Assembly (NCBI GenBank): GCA_029339505.1
Contig: JAQISU010000115.1
Span: forward strand, 9,747,001 to 9,811,000
Direction: 5' to 3'
Length of the DNA: 64,000 bases
Source: Unio delphinus
Lineage: Eukaryota > Mollusca > Bivalvia > Unionida > Unionidae
The notes below the pieces were generated by a model. That model did not search any database. It was not told the DNA's origin and saw only the letters and a list, made by a program, of their open reading frames with translations. Every line of letters begins with the position of its first letter. Within the stretch, counting starts at the first letter, position 1. A program made the translations under genes and the position numbers. Positions 33,955-41,433 of the stretch are shown here, one piece after another.

Positions 33955-33962
33955 ATTTAGAC
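33955..33962 (+). promoter_or_regulatory. Candidate promoter element of the major capsid gene
   Basis: ATTTAGAC 26 nt before ATG 33981, the same octamer and spacing as for the polymerase gene. Confidence 0.4.
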
Positions 33963-33980
33963 TCTGATAAATAGAATAAA

Positions 33981-34163
33981 ATGTTCAAAAAATCACATGA
34001 TCCGGCGTTTGATATAGACGCCCCAGTTGGCAAGGATGATTCTGTACGCGATTATCAATATTACGCCTATCATGCCATAAACTCAAATAGTCGAGCAAGA
34101 ATTGATCTTCAAGTCCATGATACCAGTAAATACTTTTACCCTGTGAAGCATTTATTGAAGTAG
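33981..34163 (+). CDS. N-terminal fragment of the major capsid protein
   Basis: 60 codons from the capsid ATG. It ends at a TAG soon after the T4 run, where the true frame is lost, so the last ~10 residues are frame-shifted and meaningless. Confidence 0.75.
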   Translation: MFKKSHDPAFDIDAPVGKDDSVRDYQYYAYHAINSNSRARIDLQVHDTSKYFYPVKHLLK

Positions 34164-34252
34164 AAGGAGAAATTGTAACAGCTGCTGATACTACTGCTGT
34201 ACCAGCACCGTATCCATCTGGTACTCAAGTCGGTTTTGTCAATAATGGTATT

Positions 34253-35389
34253 ATGGCGCTATTTGAGAGTGCTAGATATCTCATTGATGGAAAAGAAATT
34301 GAGTCCATAGATCGTGATGTTGATGTGGCTACAACAATAATCGGGTTAGCGAGATATTCTGATGATTATACAAGATCAGCAGGGCCTTCTATGATGTTTG
34401 CAAAAGATGCTAAGAATACCGCTGGTGGAAATCCATTTGTTGTAAGACGACCAAAAAAACGTGATAATAGTGATTCTGATGTCGAGAATATGATTATAAA
34501 CAACGACGTTAATTTCAATCTAGGAGCCGCAACACGAAACTCAATGTTGCAAGGAGAGCGTAAATCATTTTCATGCGCGATTCCACTGCATCACATATTT
34601 GGATTCTGTAGAAACGTCAGAAAAGTTATCTACGGGGCGAAGCATACAGTATCGCTTGTACGAAAGGGTGATGATAACGATGCAATTTGGAGGATTGCAG
34701 CAGATGCTGCAGCCCCCAATGCTGATGCCGGTAGAGTCGATTTAACAAAAATATCATTGTGGATGCCAGTGTTGACTCCAGCAATCACCGCAGAAGGACG
34801 ATTACTATCATTTATGGACCAAGGAGGAAAATCATTACTAAGTTGGCTAACCGTGAGTACAGATGTGAAACAATCAAATATCAACGGGTTATTCACTTGG
34901 AACCTAGCATCAAAACAAGGCGTTTCTGCGCCACGTCATATATTTATTGCGTTACAGGATAACGCACGAGTTGGCAATCAACTCTCCAGTCATATGATAT
35001 TTGATCAATTAGGTGTGAAAGACGTCTCACTGAGAATAAACGGCCAGCAGGAACCATCCGAGGATATACAACTTAATTACACAGAAAATCATATTGCACG
35101 AGTTTATCATCGTCTGTTGTCATTTATGGCACGCGATCAAAATGTGGATACTGGTTTGCAAATATCACAATATGATTTTAAAAATCTGTATCCGATCTAT
35201 TACTTCTCACTGGAACATCTCGATTTGACAAGACAGTCAGTTGTTGATATACACTTTAGAGCTAATGTGACTCGTGGTGCTATTGCTGATTATAGAGCGG
35301 TTGCTGTCATTCTCAGTGATAAATCAATGCTACTCGAAGGTGTTGGTGGAAGAATGAGAGTGGTAGATGCCCCAGTAGAAAATCTTTGA
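34253..35389 (+). CDS. C-terminal fragment of the major capsid protein
   Basis: 378 codons from the first Met in this frame. That Met corresponds to an internal position of the jelly-roll fold, and capsid-like sequence extends upstream to about 34138 without a Met. A protein from this start would lack the N-terminal arm and the first strand. Confidence 0.8.
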   Translation: MALFESARYLIDGKEIESIDRDVDVATTIIGLARYSDDYTRSAGPSMMFAKDAKNTAGGNPFVVRRPKKRDNSDSDVENMIINNDVNFNLGAATRNSMLQGERKSFSCAIPLHHIFGFCRNVRKVIYGAKHTVSLVRKGDDNDAIWRIAADAAAPNADAGRVDLTKISLWMPVLTPAITAEGRLLSFMDQGGKSLLSWLTVSTDVKQSNINGLFTWNLASKQGVSAPRHIFIALQDNARVGNQLSSHMIFDQLGVKDVSLRINGQQEPSEDIQLNYTENHIARVYHRLLSFMARDQNVDTGLQISQYDFKNLYPIYYFSLEHLDLTRQSVVDIHFRANVTRGAIADYRAVAVILSDKSMLLEGVGGRMRVVDAPVENL

Positions 35390-35409
35390 ACGATTTTTCT
35401 CGATTTTTC

Positions 35410-35417
35410 ATTGAATT
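35410..35417 (+). promoter_or_regulatory. Candidate promoter element of the pX-protease gene
   Basis: ATTGAATT within CATTGAATTAGA, 29 nt before ATG 35439. TATATATA abuts the ATG. The motif pair matches that of the NUMOD4/HNH gene. Confidence 0.55.
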
Positions 35418-35438
35418 AGAATCAATCAATTATATATA

Positions 35439-36419
35439 ATGTCATATAGTGTTATTAGTGTTACGTTAACTCCTGGTCAAATCAAAAAATTGCAATCAGA
35501 ATCGGCTAAAAAATGTGGAACCACAATCACGTTGAAACCCAACCAAATGACTGGTGGTGCAAATAAACTATCGCTGACAACTCGTCAGGTGAAACATTTC
35601 AATGATGCTTTCAAGGATAAAAAAGGAGTTCAGATTACTCTTTCTGCGGCTGCTATTAAAAATATGATAAAATCAGGTGGTATATTTCCATTGTTAGCTG
35701 CAATACCAGCATTGATTGCAGCAGCAGCCCCAGCGGTGGCTAAAGCAGCGGCGTTAGGAGCCGTTGGTACTGCAGCAGGAATGGCGTTGAAAAAGGCAGC
35801 TGGACAAGGATATAAAAAAGGGACGATCCGTTCACGGATTGGGTCTAAGACTACCAGGAACCCCGTATTCATGGTACAGCGGAAAGGGTCTAAGACTACC
35901 AGGAACCCCGTATTCATGGTACAGCGGGAGATCCGTTCACGGATCAGGCCTGAGACTACCAGGAACGATTTATTAATTGAGGAACCTATGGTTCCCATGT
36001 CCAATTTTGATTTAATGGATGCTGCTAAAAAACTAGCGATTAAACATTTCAGAGGTGTTTTTATGAAAGATCAATTACCACATCAACCAAACAAAACTGA
36101 AACAGGTATTATTAATCTCGATAACAGCACCGGACCTGGAACTCACTGGGTTGCATACGCTATTGATCCACGTGGGATTGTCTATTTTGATTCATATGGA
36201 TTAGCCCCACCAAAAGAGTTTATGCGGTATATAAAAACCCTTCCAATGAAGACTTGGTATTCTACGCTACCAACACAACAAATCAATGACCCACCAATAT
36301 GCGGCAGTGAAGTATTAAATGTCCTTGATGCTATTTCAGCATCTAGAAAACCACCTCATATTGTCGTAAATGACTACACCAGCAATCGCTTTTTAGAGAG
36401 AGAAAGAGTTTTACAATAA
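35439..36419 (+). CDS. pX-like protein fused to adenain-type cysteine protease
   Basis: 326 codons. Residues 1-125 are pX-like: two related LTxxQ/LSxxx segments, then a hydrophobic, alanine-rich membrane-active stretch (81-118) ending in lysines. Residues 130-177 are a repeat linker. Residues ~188-326 are an adenovirus-protease (adenain) relative with THWVAY (H236), VYFDSYG (D251), a Gln near 280 and ICGSE (C288), giving the His-Asp-Cys order of that family (clan CE). In Polintons the two are normally separate genes. MTGGA at residues 37-41 fits an adenain cleavage rule, so the pX part could be released by self-processing. It ends 1 bp before the next ATG. Confidence 0.88.
   Translation: MSYSVISVTLTPGQIKKLQSESAKKCGTTITLKPNQMTGGANKLSLTTRQVKHFNDAFKDKKGVQITLSAAAIKNMIKSGGIFPLLAAIPALIAAAAPAVAKAAALGAVGTAAGMALKKAAGQGYKKGTIRSRIGSKTTRNPVFMVQRKGSKTTRNPVFMVQREIRSRIRPETTRNDLLIEEPMVPMSNFDLMDAAKKLAIKHFRGVFMKDQLPHQPNKTETGIINLDNSTGPGTHWVAYAIDPRGIVYFDSYGLAPPKEFMRYIKTLPMKTWYSTLPTQQINDPPICGSEVLNVLDAISASRKPPHIVVNDYTSNRFLERERVLQ
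35825..35965. repeat. Short tandem repeats in the pX-protease linker
   Basis: A 45-bp unit (35841-35885) is repeated almost exactly from 35886. GATCCGTTCACGGAT occurs at 35825-35839 and 35930-35944, and ACTACCAGGAAC occurs three times. All spacings keep the frame. The 15-mer contains the palindromic arms ATCCGT/ACGGAT. Confidence 0.9.
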
Positions 36420-36420
36420 C

Positions 36421-37371
36421 ATGATTGATATTTGGGGGAGATCTTTGAAACCCAAACCCGATGGCACTGCAACCCCTGATTCTATCAAGGATATAACAAA
36501 AAAAATTAAAGATGAAATAGCTGAGACGTTGAATTTAGAAAGTGTTGAACCCAATGAAATAGTTGTATTTCAAGATCGCCAGGGCAAATTGAAATCTAGT
36601 AATGTGTCACTGGATGATATTTTAGTTAAACAACAAAACGCAATCGAGAACACTGTTGCGTTATTTTCCGATCAGGGTAAATTGAAAACCAGTAATATTT
36701 CTCTGGATGATATTTTAGTTAAACAACAAAACGCAATCGAGAACACCGTTGCGTTATTTTCCGATCAGGGTAAACTCAAACCGGGTGTACTCGTTTCGAC
36801 GATTACAGATCGATTAAAAATTCTCAACGATGAGTTAAACAATTCTGTGGTTGTACTAACAACACTTGAATCTAGAATTGAAGAACACATAAAACAGTTT
36901 ATATCATTTCGTAGAAATATCATTGATAAATTTATTGGAACCCCGTTAGATAAAATTGAAATAAAACTCCCTGATATTAAAAAATCCATCGATGAGACGA
37001 AAACTTTCATCGAAGCCGTCAAAGGTGATTTTTCGAGGATGATAACAGTTATTGAAAAAACGAAAATTCCTCATGAGAAAACTAACAACATAGTATATAC
37101 AATCCAACACGGATCATTTGAGTGGTCACCTACAAACAACAAATTAGATATCACTGCAACCGTTAAGGGTATTTATCGATTAACACTAGTAACACCATTG
37201 TCTCAATTTAATATTTCATCGTCCAGTTCATCTGGGGTCAATAATACGATTTCAACGATCATCGACAAGGGTACAAATGAAAAGTTCACTATAACATCTA
37301 CTGATGAAACTTTGGCTAGGGTTTCAACAACATGGTATGTGGAATTCGTAGCGGATTTAAGTAAATCGTAA
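36421..37371 (+). CDS. Fibre-like coiled-coil protein with internal repeats
   Basis: 316 codons, starting 1 bp after the protease gene. The N-terminal region carries two near-identical 31-residue repeats (GKLK.SN.SLDDILVKQQNA) and a partial third. A long heptad-like helical region follows (~115-220), then a Ser/Thr-rich beta-type C-terminal domain (~225-316). This shaft-plus-head plan is what one expects of a trimeric fibre or spike that mediates attachment. It is position- and architecture-based inference; no family motif is recognised. No lesion. Confidence 0.6.
   Translation: MIDIWGRSLKPKPDGTATPDSIKDITKKIKDEIAETLNLESVEPNEIVVFQDRQGKLKSSNVSLDDILVKQQNAIENTVALFSDQGKLKTSNISLDDILVKQQNAIENTVALFSDQGKLKPGVLVSTITDRLKILNDELNNSVVVLTTLESRIEEHIKQFISFRRNIIDKFIGTPLDKIEIKLPDIKKSIDETKTFIEAVKGDFSRMITVIEKTKIPHEKTNNIVYTIQHGSFEWSPTNNKLDITATVKGIYRLTLVTPLSQFNISSSSSSGVNNTISTIIDKGTNEKFTITSTDETLARVSTTWYVEFVADLSKS
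36583..36768. repeat. 93-bp tandem duplication in the fibre-like gene
   Basis: Two 93-bp units, about 36583-36675 and 36676-36768, nearly identical in their second half (ATGATATTTTAGTTAAACAA), plus the start of a third. The frame is preserved. Confidence 0.85.
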
Positions 37372-37378
37372 TTGAAAA
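37371..37378 (+). promoter_or_regulatory. Candidate promoter element of the two-TM protein gene
   Basis: ATTGAAAA 30 nt before ATG 37401, overlapping the fibre-like gene's stop by one base. CGCTAGCG follows it; the same octamer occurs upstream of the capsid gene (33927-33934). Confidence 0.45.
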
Positions 37379-37400
37379 CGCTAGCGTTGTTAAAATAACA

Positions 37401-38048
37401 ATGATTTCATCATCGCAATATCGCTATGATCAGGTCAGAGAATATCAAACTAGACTCAAAACCCTGTCTGAGGAGTATGCAATGAAAATTAAAACATATC
37501 GCAGGAGAATTACCGCAATTGATGTTACTGTGTATTCAGTGAGTGGTGTAATCACCGGAGCCGGTATTATACTGTCTTCAGTGACAATGATGGCCCCGAT
37601 AGCTGTTCCAATTTGCATTTCTGCAGCAACAACAATCGCTGGAATTATTTCAATAATCACAAAAAAAATATCCTCATGCAGCCAACGGAAACTACAAGAC
37701 TACATAATTCAATTTCATGTTGTGTCTACTGCATACTCGCAATTATTCTCATTGATATCGTCATCGCTCGATGATACAATTATATCAGAGAGTGAGTTTT
37801 CAGCGATGGTAGATATATATGATTCTGCGATGTCAAAATTAGAAGTACAAAAACATGAGTATAATAACAATGACAACACCGATGGAATTACTTCAACAAA
37901 TAGTGGAGAACACAAACCCAGTACAAACAAGCATGATCTCAATAACCTCAACGAATCCAGAATTCAGTGTGAATTTCCCCTCTCCGGTCCCAGTGAAGGA
38001 GATAGCGCTAGCAAAATTACGAGTATACCACAGTTGGCCAAATATTAG
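37401..38048 (+). CDS. Membrane protein with coiled-coil N-terminus and two TM helices
   Basis: 215 codons. Residues 1-37 form a charged coiled coil. Two hydrophobic segments follow at ~40-60 and ~63-88 with Gly/Ala small-residue packing, ending in TKKI. A helical cytoplasm-like region runs to about 152 (EVQKHEY). Similar coil-plus-hairpin proteins occur beside penton genes in other Polintons, with function unknown. The last ~65 codons are low-complexity and overlap the start of the penton-like gene in another frame for 194 bp. That tail probably results from loss of an original stop, although the exact change cannot be seen. Confidence 0.7.
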   Translation: MISSSQYRYDQVREYQTRLKTLSEEYAMKIKTYRRRITAIDVTVYSVSGVITGAGIILSSVTMMAPIAVPICISAATTIAGIISIITKKISSCSQRKLQDYIIQFHVVSTAYSQLFSLISSSLDDTIISESEFSAMVDIYDSAMSKLEVQKHEYNNNDNTDGITSTNSGEHKPSTNKHDLNNLNESRIQCEFPLSGPSEGDSASKITSIPQLAKY

Positions 38049-39219
38049 GTCAAAATCATTTGGTGGTCAACAACCCAATAATTCACTGGTATTTGCAAAT
38101 AAGAATAAACCCGACGGTACCCCAGACTGGAATGTTGTTTCCATACCAACCGGATCATATCAAATTGAACAAATCAATGATGAATTCGCGCGTAGAATAA
38201 AATCGATTACTGGAGTAGAGTCAAAAATAGCTATAACAGTTCATGTGCCGACACTATCATCTGCCATTGAAATAAGCACAGAAGGATACATCGTAGATAT
38301 CTATCAGAGTTCTATTAGAACCGTACTAGGATGGCCTGAATTACCACCCGGGGGGAAAACCGTTGATTTACCAGAACCACAAAAAACCGATTATATCACA
38401 GACAGGATAAAATCTGATAATCCAGTAAAAAGCTATAAAAGATACAACGAATTGATAGTTTTCACTGCAGTGAAAAAATTCAACAACCCAATATATCACA
38501 CAACTCGACAAGAGAAAATCACTGAAAACTTCACAGCGATGAATAATGATTTTTCATTGTTGTTAATATCTCTTAAATCCGGTTTTCTCACCCGAGATGA
38601 ATTTATCAGCGTCGTAGAAACAGGCAACAAAATCATCAATGACATGGAAACATTTCATTTGCAAATCATTCAAGTGGTATTAGGTGACAGTAATCCTATA
38701 ACGAGAACAGAATTTGAAACGAAGTATAATATACGCGTAGAAGATATTCATGCGTTCAAACTACCAGGGTATAATATCTTAGAACTACAAAAATCTCTCA
38801 GTGATGCCATCGATGAAGGTTTCAAAAAAATCCATGATACGTGGAAAAAAACAACATCACAGGAAATAAAAATCCTCAAACATAATAATGACCCAGATGG
38901 TGGTGGCAGGCATATTGCTCCGTTCAATGTGAATATTTCAACGGTGATTGCGCTCAATTTAGTATGTGATGTGATCGAGGGAAGCTATCAAATAAATTTA
39001 GAACGATCAAATCAAGCTCAGCAGGGATATATTTTGTATTCATTTGCACCAACAGCTCCTCCAGGGTTTTTAATAATTGAGTCCCCGGTGAATCCAGTCT
39101 ATATGCGATGTCATAATAATTCATTAACCAGAATTAATTTCAAACTCACTGACCAGTCTAATAATCTGATTGATTTACAAGAGGAGGTTTTACAAATTAG
39201 TCTATTTGTAAAGTCGTAG
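37855..39219 (+). CDS. Penton-like minor capsid protein (single jelly-roll) with a large insertion
   Basis: 454 codons; the start may instead be the Met at residue 6 or 10. Residues ~24-165 carry the N-terminal half of the Polinton minor capsid fold: ITSTNPEFSVNFPSPVPV, VVSIPTGSYQIEQINDEFAR, then a segment ending RTVLGW. Residues ~355-454 carry the C-terminal half: NLVCDVIEGSYQ, then PPGFLIIESPVNPVYM. Between them about 175 residues (178-352) are helical and charged and are not part of the usual fold. The protein would occupy capsid vertices. The gene ends 18 bp before the right TIR and appears intact. Confidence 0.88.
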   Translation: MSIITMTTPMELLQQIVENTNPVQTSMISITSTNPEFSVNFPSPVPVKEIALAKLRVYHSWPNIRSKSFGGQQPNNSLVFANKNKPDGTPDWNVVSIPTGSYQIEQINDEFARRIKSITGVESKIAITVHVPTLSSAIEISTEGYIVDIYQSSIRTVLGWPELPPGGKTVDLPEPQKTDYITDRIKSDNPVKSYKRYNELIVFTAVKKFNNPIYHTTRQEKITENFTAMNNDFSLLLISLKSGFLTRDEFISVVETGNKIINDMETFHLQIIQVVLGDSNPITRTEFETKYNIRVEDIHAFKLPGYNILELQKSLSDAIDEGFKKIHDTWKKTTSQEIKILKHNNDPDGGGRHIAPFNVNISTVIALNLVCDVIEGSYQINLERSNQAQQGYILYSFAPTAPPGFLIIESPVNPVYMRCHNNSLTRINFKLTDQSNNLIDLQEEVLQISLFVKS

Positions 39220-39236
39220 TGATTTTCGTCGTAGTG

Positions 39237-39521
39237 ATTTACATGACCCTCGAACACGATATCGTATCGGACTGGATCAAATATTCGGTTAACCCCAACT
39301 GAAAGTTCTAGTGAGTGACAACGACGTTGTAGTCCCTTTTTCCCAAAAAATCGATGGAGGATTTCATTAATTTCATTGATTTTTTCATATTTTTTTTTGG
39401 ACCTAATCCATGATTCACACACACATTGGGGGGGCCTGATGTCATTGGTTTCATTGTTTTTAAGCGTGATTTCAGTGAAAACTTGTCTAAAAATGTTGTC
39501 CGATTCGCCCCTTCTGCTGCT
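39237..39521 (-). repeat. Right terminal inverted repeat
   Basis: Inverted copy of the left TIR. It starts 18 bp after the penton-like gene's stop codon. Its first part still encodes, in one forward frame, the last 18 or so residues of the ATPase (LHDPRTRYRIGLDQIFG and stop) with no ATPase upstream, so it is a relic tail. Confidence 0.9.
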
Positions 39522-39526
39522 CAAAG
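39521..39526. repeat. Target-site duplication, right
   Basis: TCAAAG after the right TIR. Its first T may belong to the TIR, which would make the duplication CAAAG. Confidence 0.8.
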
Positions 39527-40117
39527 AACGTCCGCATTATGATTATCCATTGTATATGTACTACATTGATTGTTAATTGTTACTTCAGATATCAAAGTGA
39601 CAGCCTGTTGGTTCCATAAATTTAGTAAGAAGTGGATGATGGTGTGCATACATAAGCTCATATAACAAAAGATCTGTTTTGATATTTCAGATGAACGTAA
39701 TTTTCACCATCAACAAAGTTTTTACATGACGCCTACCTGTTTTACATAATCTGATTCATAAAATCACAAGCTGATCTTTCGTTTTTTTTTTCGTCTCTTG
39801 TATAATGTATATCCTTCTTGGATTGTATATTTTTTCCTTATATTAACTACTGATGTGAAATTGCCAAAGAATTAAAACTAATGCAACTTATCAAAATATA
39901 GGCTTGATAGTTGAATTGTTTCTGACATTTTCAGTTTTATGAAATGATACAAGACATAGAGAACAAATTATGTTGCCAGATGTACACCATTGCCTTTTGT
40001 TTAAAAGAAATTTCATTAGTTGGTTTTAAACGATCGTATATAATTGTACGTTCCATAAATCGGCACGAATGAAATATTTCCCAATCTCTAATCCGGTTAC
40101 TAAAATGGTGTAAAGAT
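39527..40117. other. Right flank of the Polinton, no gene seen
   Basis: AT-rich sequence between the target duplication and the resumed tandem unit. No gene, TIR or known repeat recognised. Confidence 0.5.
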
Positions 40118-40259
40118 AGAAAGATTTGAAAATTACATATACACGGAATATAGTGCGGTTCGAAAATAATAAAATAATAAAATAGTATTGCTGAAGTTAG
40201 ATTTTAAAACAAATACAGGTATTGTGGAATCTATGTAATTATTTCGCTTGTGTGAAAAA
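40118..40259 (+). repeat. Detached fragment of the 6.1 kb tandem unit
   Basis: AGAAAGATTTGAAAATTACATATACACGG onward matches unit positions ~219-355 with few changes and a small AAATAC insertion. It resumes about 13 unit bases after the point where copy 5 stops at 24381. Confidence 0.85.
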
Positions 40260-41335
40260 TAGAAGGAACAATTAGTACTTGTTGTGCAGGGTTGGTTTAC
40301 GTATGCTTAAATACCAGTGGCAGTATAAACAGGCAGACGAATAAGCAACCATATGAAAATAAAAATAAAAACATTTTCTTTAGTTTGTGTTCAAAAGCTC
40401 ATCTTTGCGTTTATATAAAAAACAATGCAATTAAAAAAATCCGAGCATTGATTTATTTTTTACTACAGTTGAATGCATTCTCACAATTAAATGTTCCAGA
40501 CGATATGGACTTGTATATTTCATTTCAGTTTCCATCTTGTTTGTGTGTTTTCAGGATTAGGTTCATTTCTTCACATAATACAAATACTTCTTGCTTCAAT
40601 TGCATTTGTATTGGTAATTTTATTATCTTTCATCACGAATGCACATTGGACACTTAGTATTACCCCTGTCTAAATATCCGTCAGTCCGTCCAGCCATATG
40701 ACTCATAATACATGATGTACGCACGCAAAAATTAATCACCAAAGAAGATTTTCAGCATTTTGCACAACAACGTTTATTAATATAAAAATGTCATACAAGA
40801 TATATTCAATTTCACCCCATCACTTATCTTTGTTAAGAGTGTTGACATTCATGTCGGTTTTCATTTAAGTGATGTTTCAGTTTCGGATTTGGATGCTAAG
40901 AAGTTACAAATAGAATGTGAATTTTAAAATAATTAGAGATAAAAATGTCTACTTTAACAACAACTTTCTGTTATTTTATGTCAACTTTCGTGCCAACGTT
41001 GAAATTAGTCCATATCTTAACCAAGACAGCGAAAAGCAACTTTCCCTGAATATCTTCTTTATAACATGTAAATGGATTCGACGAGGGTGAACACAATTAA
41101 ATCTATGAACAAAACAACCCCATATCCAAACCTCTTAAGAGAGTAGAAAACATATGTTCGGTATTTTAGTTTCGTCTTGGTGTTCTTCCTTCTTATACGT
41201 CCGTCTTTACGTTCCTTACAAAGCACAATATATTTTACCATTCAAACGTGAGATATGCTAAGAATATATTATTTCCAAAATATTCCGTACAGAGATACGT
41301 ATAAGGTGTCAACATACCAACATGCATTTATGCAT
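40260..41335. other. AT-rich stretch, no gene seen
   Basis: Open frames here are short with no recognisable domain. Nothing else supported. Confidence 0.4.
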
Positions 41336-41342
41336 GTAACCA

Positions 41343-41402
41343 TACATACATACATACATACATACATACATACATACATACATACATACATACATACATA
41401 CA

Positions 41403-41431
<29 letters not shown>
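41343..41431. repeat. (CATA)n microsatellite
   Basis: About 22 perfect CATA/TACA units. Confidence 0.98.

Positions 41432-41433
<2 letters not shown>

Larger units (their letters stand above)
33981..35389 (+). pseudogene. Major capsid protein (double jelly-roll), with one frame break
   Basis: About 470 codons in two frames: 33981-34163 (60 codons, the N-terminus) and, in the -1 frame, from about 34138 to the stop ending at 35389. The second part has the Polinton MCP hallmarks: EVEGEIV, NNGIMALFESARYLIDGKEIES, then TTIIGLARYSDDY, and HIFGFCRNVRKVIYG for the first jelly roll. The usual length is near 450-600. Homology reads straight across the break at a T4 run (34134-34137), so a one-base loss there explains it. 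The A-run breaks elsewhere in the element have the same sign. LLEGVGG near the C-terminus is notable as a cleavage-like context. The protein would form the icosahedral shell of the particle. Confidence 0.9.
24867..39520. mobile_element. Polinton/Maverick (adintovirus-like) element
   Basis: A 14.65 kb self-synthesising transposon or integrated virus. Seen directly: TIRs of about 289 and 285 bp starting AGCAGCAGAAGG, a flanking direct repeat TCAAAG at 24861-24866 and 39521-39526, and a gene set diagnostic of the group. These are a retrovirus-like integrase, packaging ATPase, double-jelly-roll capsid, penton-like capsid, adenain-type protease and a protein-primed-type polymerase. A 6-bp target duplication and a terminal AG are usual for Polintons. 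The 3' T of TCAAAG could also be the last TIR base, so the duplication is 5 or 6 bp. Unusual points are a polymerase fused to an SF1 helicase and an HNH domain, a free NUMOD4/HNH nuclease, and a pX-protease fusion. Several genes carry frame breaks, so activity is uncertain. Confidence 0.95.
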
